Below, one piece after another: positions 28,092-39,800 of a stretch of DNA of 64,000 nt. The position numbers and the translations under genes are program-made. The notes beneath the pieces are model-generated. The model saw only the letters and a list, made by a program, of their open reading frames with translations, did no database searches and had not been told where the DNA came from. Source of the DNA: Lysobacter antibioticus (GTDB lineage: Bacteria; Pseudomonadota; Gammaproteobacteria; Xanthomonadales; Xanthomonadaceae); NCBI RefSeq assembly GCF_000731095.1, contig NZ_JMTZ01000003.1, positions 1 to 64,000 of the forward strand, read 5' to 3'. Positions within the stretch are counted from its first letter, which is position 1. The number at the start of each line of letters is the position of its first letter.

Positions 28092-29864
28092 CTAGAAGCT
28101 CGCGCTGAGATTGAAGCCGAAGCTGATGTCGGCGGTCGGATAGCCGCGCGGTTTGGAGATCGGCGCGCCGGCGAACAGGTCGTAACTCAAGCGCTTCCAG
28201 CCGCCGCGTGCGCCGACCACGCCGCCGGCGAGGTCGCGGCCGATCAGCTCGGCGACCGAGCGGCCGCCGACGCGGCCGTAATCGATGCCGACATAGAGCT
28301 CGGTGCCGCTCTGGCCAGGGACCCAGCCGAAGTCGTTGCGGATCAGCCAGCCGCGGTCGCTGACCAGGCTGGTTTCGCCGTCGAAGCCGCGCACCGAATA
28401 GCGGCCGCCGATCGCGAAGCGGTCCTGCGGGGTCAACGGCGTGCGGTTCCATTGCGCCCGCAGCAGGCCGACATAGCGCAGCCGGCGCTCGCCACCGGCG
28501 AGCTTGAGCTTGAACGGTGCGGTAAGGCTGACTTCGGCGGTATACAGCTTCATCCGCGAAGTGCCTTCGCCGAAGCTCTCTTCGGGAGAGACGATGGAAC
28601 CGAAGGCGCCGGTGCCGCGCTTGTGGGCGAGCGTGGCTTCGAGGGTCGCGCTGCCGACGAACTCCTTGTGGTTGAGGCTCAGCTCCCAGCCGCCGACCAC
28701 GCGGTGCTGCACTTCGATCTCGGTGTCGTCGACGAAGTTGCGCGAGGATCGACGGAAGGCCTTGAGCGCCATCGCAGTCTTGCGATGTTGGTCGCGGTAC
28801 AGCAGGCGCGACAGCTTGACCTCGCCGTTGCCGCTCTCGCCCGAATAGACATAGGTCTGGTTGAGGCCGGCGACGCGCTGGTGATACTCGCTCTGCGATG
28901 CGGTCAGGGCCAGCGCCCAATAGCCGTACGGCAAGGAATAATGCGCAGTCTGGCTTTCGTTGCCCTTGGCGGCGCCGTGGAACAGCGGGCTGGCCACGCC
29001 GTGGTTGGCGCTGACGTAGAACAGGTCGTTGAGGCCGAACGGATTATCCAGCGACAAGGTCGCGCCGCCCTGGTTGCGGCCGGTCGAATCGGTGCCGCTG
29101 TCGTCGAGGTTCAGGTTCACCCGCCAGTGGCGCGGTTGCACGTACTTGACCACCAGATCGCTGTCGCCGGGCCTGGCGTCCTTGGCGCTGGACGGCTCGA
29201 TCTTGATGTCGGCGTCGGCGGTCGGCGCGCGCTTGAGGTTCTCCAGGCCTTGTTCGATGTCGCGCAGGTTCAGCAGGTCGCCGACGCGGGCCGGAATCGC
29301 GCTGAGCAACAGCGCCGAACTGCCGAGCAGCGGCGACGCCGAATCGGCGCCGAGCCGGATCGCGGCGATGCGGCCCGGCAACAGGGTCAAGCTCAGCGTG
29401 CCCTGGGATAGGTCCTGCGGCGCCGCGAGCACACGGGTGGTCACCCAGCCCTTGGCGATCACCGCGGCCTGGACGCGTTCCATCACCACGTTGACGCCTT
29501 CAGTGCCGAGGCAACGGCCCAGCGCCGGGTCGTCGCCGTCGGGGCCATCGAGATGTCCGAGGGCCCATTGGAAGGACTCGGCGCCATCGCCGACCAGCAA
29601 GACACGGTCGATGCGGAAACACGGCGACTCGGATGCGGGAATGCGCTGGGTCGGCGCCGCCAACGCGGTCGGCAGGCGCTCGTCGATGCTGCGTTCGTTC
29701 TGCTCGCGCAACGCCCGCTCGCGCTCCTGCTGGCGTTGCTGCTCGATGATCGGTTGCGGCGTGGTGGCGACCTGGGCGGCGCAGATCGCTGGTGCGGCGA
29801 CCGCGCAGGCGATCATCGTCGCGTGGGTGGTGGCTCGCATCGCCTTGCGACAGGGATTGTTCAA
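28092..29864 (-). CDS. cdiB: CdiB/TpsB outer-membrane transporter
   Basis: A 590-residue two-partner secretion pore of the ShlB/FhaC/CdiB family. After a signal peptide (MIACAVAAPAICAAQ) come a polar helix rich in Q, E and R (plug helix-like, about 40-65), two POTRA-type segments (residues ~75-230, e.g. RIDRVLLVGD, TLSLTLLPGRI) and a 16-strand-type barrel that ends in Phe (NLSASF). QDRFAIGGRYSVRGFDGE carries the family VRGF motif. A TTG at 29864 with AGAGGA six bases upstream is preferred; an upstream TTG (29900) or a later ATG (29840) are alternatives. It lies 88 bases after cdiI on the same strand and would export the CdiA at 30816-41345. Confidence 0.9.
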   Translation of the reverse strand: MNNPCRKAMRATTHATMIACAVAAPAICAAQVATTPQPIIEQQRQQERERALREQNERSIDERLPTALAAPTQRIPASESPCFRIDRVLLVGDGAESFQWALGHLDGPDGDDPALGRCLGTEGVNVVMERVQAAVIAKGWVTTRVLAAPQDLSQGTLSLTLLPGRIAAIRLGADSASPLLGSSALLLSAIPARVGDLLNLRDIEQGLENLKRAPTADADIKIEPSSAKDARPGDSDLVVKYVQPRHWRVNLNLDDSGTDSTGRNQGGATLSLDNPFGLNDLFYVSANHGVASPLFHGAAKGNESQTAHYSLPYGYWALALTASQSEYHQRVAGLNQTYVYSGESGNGEVKLSRLLYRDQHRKTAMALKAFRRSSRNFVDDTEIEVQHRVVGGWELSLNHKEFVGSATLEATLAHKRGTGAFGSIVSPEESFGEGTSRMKLYTAEVSLTAPFKLKLAGGERRLRYVGLLRAQWNRTPLTPQDRFAIGGRYSVRGFDGETSLVSDRGWLIRNDFGWVPGQSGTELYVGIDYGRVGGRSVAELIGRDLAGGVVGARGGWKRLSYDLFAGAPISKPRGYPTADISFGFNLSASF

Positions 29865-29952
29865 AGCGCTTCCTCTGGGAAATCGTCCATGTTCAAGCAA
29901 GCCGCAATCGGTGCCGGCGAAAGCCCGCGAACTCAGCCGGGTTGAAACCGGT

Positions 29953-30819
29953 CTACTCGCTGATCAATCCGATCAACGCTTTCATGCCGGGATCGACAGG
30001 TCTATCGAGCAAATAGCGTTGCTTGATCGTCGCCAGCGCCAGGCGCAGTAAAGACCAACTCGACGAAACGATGGCGTCTCCGCGTTGCGCAGCCTCATGC
30101 GAAGCCGCTCCGGTCCTGAGCAACGAAGTGGGGTGTCGCGCCTCGTCGAACAGCGAATGGAACTGCAGCCAAAGCGTCGAGTCGGAAGCGACGCTTTGCC
30201 CCGCAGGAACCGCCAGAAGCGCATCGGCCAGACCCCGCGCCCAAGCGTGATAACGCGCGGTGTACGAGAACGGGCGCCGGACCTGGAGGATCGAATGAGC
30301 CAGGTCCGGGCGTCCCCAAGCCAGCGCGACGACCGCGCATTCTATGAATCTCGCCTGGTAGCCATCCTGCCAATCCCGATCGGGCAACAGCGCATACTCT
30401 GCGGCGCTTCCTTGCAGCGCATCGAAATGGAGCGGCTCCACCGCGAACGCTTCGCCGAGCAGCGACCGGCTATACAGCTCGACCCTCACGAAGTCGTACC
30501 ACCGCGCAGCTTTCAGCGTCGAGGTTCCCCATCCTCCTGCCCCCCCGCGCTGCCATCGCTCTGGCTCGGCTTCGGCGCGCTCGATCTGAGCGCGTACATA
30601 GCCCAGGAATTTCGCCGCCAGGTCGCTTTCGTCCGGAGCGCCGCAGAGCAGTTCCACGGCGCAGTCGAGATAGTGCGAGCTGACGGGCACGTCCATCCGA
30701 GACCAGAATCGGAACAGCCCTTCCCCGTCGATACGCTCGACCGTGCCCGGATAGCCCTCCGGCCCGAGATTAGCAGCCACGAACTCGCGCCATGCCTGCT
30801 GGGTGGATACCGCATTCAT
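29953..30819 (-). CDS. cdiI: Presumed CDI immunity protein (CdiI)
   Basis: A 288-residue soluble, helix-rich protein without signal peptide. Its ATG overlaps the cdiA stop codon (ATGA), so it is translationally coupled to the toxin gene; this position, directly after the toxin-encoding end, is the hallmark of CDI immunity genes. Acidic stretches (DESDLAAKF, RAQIERAEAEPERW) would suit binding a nucleic-acid enzyme. Size and helical style are compatible with the PoNi/DUF1911 immunity group that pairs with PD-(D/E)xK toxins, but I cannot confirm membership by eye. Expected role: cytoplasmic neutralisation of the CdiA C-terminal nuclease. Confidence 0.72.
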   Translation of the reverse strand: MNAVSTQQAWREFVAANLGPEGYPGTVERIDGEGLFRFWSRMDVPVSSHYLDCAVELLCGAPDESDLAAKFLGYVRAQIERAEAEPERWQRGGAGGWGTSTLKAARWYDFVRVELYSRSLLGEAFAVEPLHFDALQGSAAEYALLPDRDWQDGYQARFIECAVVALAWGRPDLAHSILQVRRPFSYTARYHAWARGLADALLAVPAGQSVASDSTLWLQFHSLFDEARHPTSLLRTGAASHEAAQRGDAIVSSSWSLLRLALATIKQRYLLDRPVDPGMKALIGLISE

Positions 30820-33800
30820 CGTTTGATCGGCTCTCTCACGCGGGGCAATACCGTGATGTTCGTCAGGGAGAATTGGTTGTTGGTGAGCTGGCGTATGTTG
30901 TCGAGTTGGGCGAGCGAAGGGTTGGAGCTCGGTCCGACGAAGAGCTGGACCAGGAAGGTCCTCCTGTCGATCTGATCCAACGCCGATATTTTGGCCAGAT
31001 TGGGAATCGTCGGGTCGTTGAGGATCGTATCGCGCATGGACGCCAGGTTCTTGATGAATTGAGCCTCGCCGTTCTTGCCTTCGCCGAACGCGGTGATCTT
31101 GGGCATCGACCCCGATTTGTCTTCGACGATGACCAGTTGGTAGTTCCCGTTAGCATCTCTCTTGATGTAGGACGGATCGAAGCCGTTGTTGTTGCCTCGT
31201 CTCGCATCGACCATGCTCACGACGTCCACGGTCGAGCGGATGAAGCGCTCCGCGGCGCGCTCATGATCGACGTTCTGCGAACCGATGAGATTCTTGGGGT
31301 CGGTCGGCCCCCAGGCGAATTTATCGCTCGCTATCACCACCGGGATCGAGGTGCCGCTGGAATCCTTCATCGGCATGATCACGTAGCCGGCCGGTGCAGG
31401 CAGTCCGATCGGCGGCGCTCCCGGCAACGGCGGATTCTGCGACGGCAGGCTCGGCACTTCCGCGCCGGCCCCGATCGGCTCGTAACGATCGGTCGCCGGG
31501 TTGTACCGGCTCACCGTGCCGTTGCGTTCGATGATGTCGACATCCTTGTCCCCGATCCGGATGGTCGTGGACTTGCCGGCCCCCACCTCGTCGGTGACCT
31601 GCCTGTTGCTCTTCCCGGGCGATACGTTGGACAGCATGGTTCCGAGCGCACTGACGAAGGTCCCGCGCCGCAACAAGGCCAAGGCGTCGGCTTCGTCCTT
31701 GGTCAGGTAACCGTTCGCGTATAGCGTGGCCGGCGTGGCGTAGGTCGAGCCGAGTTCGTTGGCGCCGATCGCCGCGAGCCGTTCCAGGTTGGCCTGGTAC
31801 AGGGCCGCGACCTGACTCAGGTTGGTCCATTCTTCCGAGGTATAGGGATTGATGCCCTTGCCGCTGGCGTATTGCTTCAGCTCCAGCAGGTCCTCGCGCA
31901 TGTCGTCGAGGTTCGCCCGGCACTGTTCCGGTGCCTGCATCGTGCAGCTCATGTCGATCTGGCGGTTGCGTTCGATGCTGACCTCGTTCCAATACGCCTC
32001 GCGCGCCTCGATGCAGGGCCCAAAGCCTCGGCAAGCAACGATTTCCTTGTTCTTCTGCACGACCTCCATGTGCTTGAGGTAGTTGTTGGAGGTGGCGGTA
32101 TTGGCCAAATCCGCACCCAGGCCCGCATCGCCCAAGGCAGCGCCGACTGCGGCGCCCAACAGCGTCGAACCTGCCTTCACCAGGGCCTTGTAGGCGTCGC
32201 TCTTGGGGTCCAGGCCCTGACTCTTCAGGTACTCGCCGATCATCGGCGTCAACTGCTCGTTGATCGTGCCGACGGCGAGTCCGAGCAGCGCACTGCCGTC
32301 GCCGATCTTGGCCTGGATCGCGCCGGCCAATCCGTGCAGCAGGGTCTTCTCGATCGAGCCGTCCTGCCAGGCGGTGACCGGCCTGGGCGGCTCGCCGGCC
32401 GCTTCGGCGCGCTTTCTTTCGTCTTCCTGCGCCTGCTTGTTGAGTTTTTCGCTGACGTCGCCGATGACGCTGTTGACCACGCCGCCGACGATGTCGAGCG
32501 CGCGCTGGCGCTCTTTCGCTTCTTGCTGGCGCTTCGGAATCTCCTCGGCCTGTTGCAGGGTCAGGGTATTGACGAGCGCGCCGTTCGCGGTTTCAGGGTC
32601 GCGCACGGTCAGGGTGGCGACGTTCTCGCGGCTCTTGTCGTCGATCTCGGCGTTGCCGGTGCCGGTGATCTTGATGTTGCCCGGGCTGATCACGCTGAGC
32701 GTATGGCTGCTCTCGTCGTTTTTCGCGGGCAATCCGGCGCCGCCGGTGAGATTCGCCAACGCCGTACTGGTCGCGCTCGATATCGCATTGCCCGCCAGGC
32801 TGGTGCCCTGCGAATACGCATTCGCCCCCGAGCTGAAACTCATATTCAGGCTCGAACTCGACGAATTGGTCTTCTGCTGGTTGACCAGGTCGCTGCTGGT
32901 CAGGCTGGCGGTGGTCAGGCTGTTCTTGTCCGGCGCCGCGGTGCTGGTGATGGCGCCGCCCTTGAGGTCGGTGTTGCCGCGCACGACGATGTCGTAGCCG
33001 CCGTTGCCGGCGCTGATGCCGCTTTGCCCCGTGGCGCTCTGGTAGAGGTGATTGACGCGCTGGCTCGAGGCACTGACCGAGCCCGAGACGTATTCGCCGT
33101 AGCAGATCGGCGGGATGCACAGGCTGAGGCTGAAGCCGCTGCTGCTTTCGCGGCTGACGTAGCTGGTGACGTCCTGCAGCGACTCGATGTTGAGATTCCG
33201 CCCGACGTTCATCTCGACACTGTCGCCGGCCAGCTGCGCGCCGCGCAGGTTGGTGTCGCGGCCGCTCTTGACCTTGAGCGAGTCGGTGGCGGTGACGAGG
33301 GTGTTGTCGTGACTGACCTCGAAGCCGGTCTGGCGCCCCGACTTGTTGCCGGCCTCGACCTGGATGCTGAAGCCGTTCTGCGAGCCGAAGCCGAACGTCA
33401 CGCCGCCGCCGAGGTTGCTGCCCGAACTCGTGCCGAGGGTCGCGGCGGTGTTGCGCGCGGCGTACAGGTTGATGTCGCGCTTGGCGTCCAGGACGATGTC
33501 GCGTGCCTGCAGCTTGCCGCCTTCGACATTGATGTCGGACTCGCGGGCGGTGATGTCGATGCTGCCGGCCTGGATGTTGGTTCCGCGCTGACTGGTGCTG
33601 ACCTTGACCGTGTCGGAACGCTCGCGCGTGCGGCTTTCGCTGACCGCGATGCCGAACGCCGCGCCGGACGGATTATTGGCCAGGGCCGCCTCGCTGCTGC
33701 CGGCGGCGACCGCGGAGGCGACCTTGGTCGGGTCTTGCGCCTGGCCGAAGCTGTTGACGCCGTTGGCGATCTTGTCGCTGCTCACCAGCTTGTAGGCGTC

Positions 33801-36800
33801 GTAGCCGGATTTCAGCACCAAGGCGCCGCGCAGGCGATCGTCGCTGGTGGTGCGCGCCGATTCGACCCGCTTGTACAGGCTGGTGATGGCGCTGCCGGCA
33901 TAACCGGTGAGTTCGGCGCCGATGGTATGGCCGCTGCTCTCCTTGTGCTTCTTGCTGGCCTCGGTCGAAGTCGCGGCCATCAGGTTGACCGCGTTGCCGG
34001 AAATGCCGACCCGGTTCTTGGCCAGCAGGTTGGCGCCTTCGGTGGTGACGTTGCCCTGCCCGGTGCCCGCGTACTTGGGATCGGCGCCGGCATACAGGCT
34101 GAGGTTGCCGTTGTTGGCGCTGATCAGGCTGGTGACCGCGGTGCTGGACTGGCCGGTGCCGTCCTCGCCCTTGCGGGTGCGGCTGTAGAAGGTCTGCTTG
34201 GGCGCGTAACCGACGCGCAGATTGAGGGTACGGTCGTTCTTGTCGCTGGCCGAAATCGTGTCGCTGGTGTCTTGCGCGGCCAGGATGTCGATGTTGCGGC
34301 CGGCGGTGATGCCCACGTTGCGGTCCGCGATGACGTTGCTGGCGATGATCTGGGCATCGCGGCCGGCATCGATGCTGACGTTGCCGCCGTTGACGCTGCT
34401 GCCGACCTGTTCGGTGCTGCGGTTGATCTCGAACTCGCTGCGCGAGCTCTTGCTGTAGGTCAGACCGTCGGTCAGGTTGCGCTTGAAGCCGCTGCTCTTG
34501 CTCGAGGCGAAGCTCGCCGACTGCGAGTGCTCCTGCGCGCTTTCGATGCGCACGTCGCGACCGGCGCTGAGCACCGCCTGATTGACGGCGGAGACCTCGC
34601 TGCCGCGCACGACCAGGTCGTTGCCGGCCGACATCACCACGTTGTCGCCGCTGAAGCTGCTGCCGATGACCCGGGTTTCGCTTTCGCCGTCGAGCTTGTC
34701 GCTGCTGCTGCGCGAGAGCAGCTTCTTGCTCGAAGTATGGCTGACCGCGAGCATCGCGCTCGCGGACTGGCCGGCGTCGATGCGGATGTCGTTCTCGGCG
34801 CTGACCGCGAGGGTACCGCCGGCGGCCACCTGGGCCGCGCGCGCCTGCACGTCGTGGCCGGCGCTGATCGCGACGCTGCCGCCGCCGACGATCTGCGAGC
34901 CGACTTCGCGGCTATGCGCGGCGATGCCGCTGGCGGTGGTGTCGCCGCTGCTGCCGCTGACATGGGCCGAGGTGGAGAGCGTGACCGTACCGAGATTGAC
35001 GTCGCGGCCGGCGTTGGCCAGCGTGCGGCTGCCCTGGCCGACATTGGAAAGGATCGCGCCGGTCAGGTTGAGGTCGCGCTCGGCCGAGGCCAGCAGCACG
35101 CCGCCCGGATCGGTGACGTAGACGCCGGCGATGCGGTCGATGTTGCTGCCGGTCAACAGACCGGTCGAGTTCTGGGTGGTGGTGCGGATGTTGATGTCGC
35201 GACCGGCAGTCAGCACCGCCGAGTCGCGTGCGGTGATGCTGCCGCCGATATTGTTGAGGTCGTTGCGCGCGTCGATCGCCACGTTGGCGCCGGCGATGCG
35301 GCCGCCGAGGTTGTTGACGTTCTCAGCGGTGATCGACACCAGTGCGCGACCGGCGATGGTGCCGGTGTTGACCACGTCGCCGGCGCTGCCGATGCGTACC
35401 GCGTTGCCGGCGAGCAAGGCGCCGGAGCCGTCGATGTCGCCCGGACGCACGCGCACGTACACCTGCGGCACCAGCACGCGCTGGGTGCCGCCATCGGGCA
35501 GGCTCACGGTCTGTTCGACCAGCCAGACGATGTCGCTGGTCAGCTGGGCCATCTGCGCGGCGGTCAGGGCCACGCCCGGGCGCAGGCCGTATTGCTGGGC
35601 GAAGGTCGCACCGGCGTTCATCAGCGCGGTGTACTGGGTTTCGTCGCTGCCGAAGCCGTCGAGATAGCGATAACCGGTCAGCTGGGCGACCTGCTCGCGG
35701 ATCAGTTTCTGCTCGTAGAAGCCGTCGCCGAGGCGCTTGAGCAGGTGCTCGGGCTGGAAGCCCATGCGGCTCAGCAGATAGTCGCTGCTCAACCACTGGC
35801 GGTGGTTGGCGAAGCGCGGGTCGGTCTCGATCAGATACCGGCTGCCTGCATCCGGGCGCAGGCCGAACAGGCTGGCGCGCGGCACCGTCGCATTGGGCAG
35901 GCTTGTGCGCACGACCATCGGGATGGTCTCGTTGCTGCCGGTGCCGTCGGCGCCATTCGCACCGCCGGCCGTGCCGGCGCTGGCGCCCGAGGCGCGGATC
36001 ACCGCGCCGACCTGAGCCGGCACTTCGACCAACGCGCCCGGACCGGCGCCGCCGTTCACCCCGCCTGCGCCGCCGCCGTGGGCGTCGACGTTGGCCGTGC
36101 CGGCCGCGCCGGGGTTGTAACCCTGCACCGCGTTGACGTTCTGCAGCGGGGTGTATTTCTCCAGGTCGATGGTTTCGTTGATGTCGGGGTGGCTGACGCT
36201 GCCCTGGATCTCGCCCTTGTGGTTCATGACGATCGTCGAGCTGACGATGCGGCGGTTGCCGGTCAAACCTTCATTGGTCACGTCGCTCGCGGTCAGGGTG
36301 CCGCCGGCGATGATCTTGCTGCTCTTGTTGTGCACGGCGCCGGACAGCGCCATGTCGCCGCCGGCGACGATGCGCGAGGGGTCGACATCTGTCGCGGTGT
36401 CTTCGGTGACCGCGTACGAGGTCGTCCACAGGCCGAAGCCTTCGACCGTCAACAACTGGCCCGGTGTGCCGTCGGGGTTGCGCAGATAGACGATCGGCGA
36501 GCCCATGACGAAGATGACTTGGTCGAGGGTGTAGAAGCCGCTGCCGCCGATCGGCGCCAGCAATACCGTCGGAGCCTTCGGCGGCATCGCCTGCGGCCCC
36601 TTGCGGATGTGCACGTCCCAGTTGTTGATGCGGCCCATCGCGATCGACAGGTCGCCCAGCGACTCGATGTCGGCGCTGAAGTTGTTGAGCGTGCCGCCCT
36701 GCCCGGTCGCCTCGCGCTCGCCGTTGAGCGCACCGCCGATGAACAGGTCGCCGGCGCTGAAGATCAACGCGTGCTCGCGGTTGTTGAGGGTGCCGGCGCC

Positions 36801-39800
36801 GATGTCCAGGCGGCTGCGCGCGGCAATGGTGCCGGCCTTGATCGTGCCGCCTACGTTCTCGGCGTCGTTGTTCACGGTGCCGGCGCCGATCGAGACGAGG
36901 TCGCCGTAGACGCGGCCGGTGCCGATGTTGTTGAGGGTGCCGGCGTCGAGACGGGTGTCGTGGCCGTCGATGAGGCCGCGGTTGGTCAGCGTGTCGGCGG
37001 CGCGGACGATGGTGGTGCCGGCGCTGATTTCGGCGCCGGCGGTGTTGTCGACGTTGCGCCCGGCGACGGTCAGGGTCTGGCCGGCAACGAGCTTGCCGTG
37101 ATTGGTGAAGTTACCGGTCGTGGTGTAGCTGACGTTGCCGTTGGCGCCGACCTCGCCGTTGTTCACCACGTCCTGGGTCAGGGCGATGCTGAGGTCCTTG
37201 CCCGACACCGCGCGGCCGTCGCCGCTGAAGCGCGCGGCGTCGATCTTGAGCAGCTTGTCGGCGACCAGGGTGCCGTTGCCGTTGATCAGGTCGAGCGTTT
37301 TCGCCGCCGGATTGGCGGCGTTGGGATCGACGATCGCGACGGTGTCGCCGGCCGATATCAGACCACCGCGGTTGTCGACGGTGCCGCCGCTGGCGATGGT
37401 GACGTTGGCATCGGCGCGGATCGCACCGGAGCGGTTGTCGAAGCCGCCGGTGTTGATCGCAACGCTGCCGCCCTCGATGCCCAGGTTCGCGCCCGAGGTG
37501 CCGGCGTTGACGACGTGGCCGGCATTTAGGGTGGTCTTGCCGAGCGAGCGGATCAGCGCGCCGCTGTTGTCGAGCGCACCGGCGCTGATCGTGAGATCGC
37601 CCTTGGCCTGGGTACGGCCGCCGCGGTTGTCGTAGGTCGCGCCATGGGTGTCGATGCTGACGCCGCTTTCGCCCAGCACCGTGCCGCCGCTGTTGCTGAC
37701 CGCGCCGGTGCTGGCGACCAAGGCCTGCTTGGCGCCGATGAAGCCGGCGTTGTTGTTCACCGTGCCGGTATTGAGGGTCAGGGTATCGGCGCTGCTGATG
37801 CCGCCCTGGCCGTTGCTCGCGCCGGCGGCGTTGGTGTTGATCAAGGCCTGGCCACCGGTATCGATGCTCATCGCCTTGCCGGACTGGATCACGCCGCTGT
37901 CGTTGTTCAACAGGCCCGATTTCAGGGTGACGGTTTGGGTGGCCGCCAACGCGCCCTTGCCGCTGTTGTCGAGGGCATTGCCGCGGGTATCGACCGACAG
38001 GCTGTCGCCGAACACCTTGCCGCCGCGATTGCTCAAGCCGCCATTGGCCAGCATGGTGCGGGCGCCGGCCTGCAGGCTGCCGCCGTCGTTGCGGGTCAGG
38101 CCGGCGGTGGCGATGTCGAGGTTGCCGCGCACCGCGGCGACGGTGCCGCCGCTGTTGTCGAGGCTGGCCGCAAGGATGCGGGCATTGCCGTTGCCGGCGA
38201 TGGTGCCGCCGATGTTGGTCGCGGCGCCGCCCTGGGTATCGACGGCGACGTCGCCGACCGAGGTGATGCGGCCGCTGTCGTTGTTCAAGCCCCCCGCGCG
38301 CAGGTCGACGTTGCCGCCGGCGCCGATCTCGCCCTTGAGGCTGTTGTCGAGTAGACCCTCGACGCTGAGGCCGAGTGCCGAGCCCTCGGCTGCACGCAGG
38401 GTGCCGGCCCGGTTGCTGAGGCTGCCGGCGGCGACGCGGGTCTGACCGTTGCTGGCGATGATGCCGCCGCTATTGTCGAGCACGCCGCGCACGCCGATGC
38501 GCGTGTCGGAGGCGCCGGTCTGGACGATCTGTCCGCCGCGATTGCTCAGCTCGCCGGCCTCGATGGCGATCTGCTTGGCGCTGGTCTTGCCGCCGTCCTG
38601 GTTGAAGGCGTCGGCCAGCTCGACGAGCAAGCCACCGTTGCCGGTGATGTGGCCGTTGTCGCCGTCGAAACGGCCGCCGGCGATCTTCAGCGCGCCGCTG
38701 CCGGCGTGTTCGATCTTGCCGCCGCGGTTGCTGATTGCCGCGCCCTGCAGCCCCAGGTCCTGGCCGTTGCTGGCGATGCGGCCGCCGTCGTTATTCAGCG
38801 TACCGCTGACTGCGAGCGTGCTGGCCGCGGTGCCGGTCTGGACGATCTCGCCGCCCTGGGTGTTGGCGATGTTGGCGGCGCGGATATCGAGTTCGCCGGC
38901 ATTGAGTTTGCCGGCTTGGTTGATCAGCGACTGCGCGCCGTTCGTGTTGGCGACGACGCTCAAGCGGCCGGCCGTGGCCACGGTGGCGCGGCTGGTGTCG
39001 ACGTTGCCTTGGGTGGCGGTCAGCGCGATCTCGGCTGCGCTGGTCTGGCCCGCGGAAATATCCACGCTCGCGCCCTGCAAGCTGACTTTGCCGGCGGCGA
39101 GCTGGGTGCCGTGGGCGACCAGGGCGCCACTCGTGGTGACCTGCAACTGGCCCGCCCCGGCGAGTTTGCCGTCGGCCTGGATGCCGGCGCCGAGCACGCC
39201 GCTGCCGCCGCCTTGCAGGCTGCCGGCGGCGATCAGTGCGTTGCGACCGGCGGTGATGCTGCCGTCGTTGCCCAACACGCCGCCGGTCGTGATCGTGACG
39301 TCGTTGGCGCCGCGCAGGCTGCCGCTGTTGGCGAGGCTGCCGGCTTGCAGATGCAGGTCGCCGGCCGCGCCGATCTGGCCCTGGGCGTTGCTCACGGCGC
39401 CGACCACGTTCAAGCGCGCGCCGGCCTGCGCCGACTGGATGCTGCCTTTGGCGTTGTCGAGCGTGGCGGCGGTCAGGCCGACATCGCGATTGGCGATCAA
39501 GGTGCCGGCGTTGTTGATCGCCGCGCCGCTCACCGCCGCGGCCAGGACACCGGTGGCGGCGATGGTGCCGCCGCTGTTGTCGAGCGTTCCGCCGACCGCG
39601 AGCTGGGCGTCGCTGGCGCTGGTCAGCGTGCCGCCGCGATTGAGCAGGTCGCCGCTCGCGCTGATGTTCAAGCGTCCGGCGTTGAGCTTGCCGCCGCTGT
39701 TATCGAACTGTTCGACCCGGGCGTTGAAGACGTTGCCGATATTGAGCGTGCCGCCGCGATTGTCGAAACGCGGCTGATCGACCGTCATGTCGGCGACGCT

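Noticed and set aside
31872-37529. An 1885-codon open frame on the plus strand inside cdiA.
   Set aside because: It is the complement of the cdiA repeats, with low-complexity composition and no family motif; such frames are common opposite GC-rich repeat genes.
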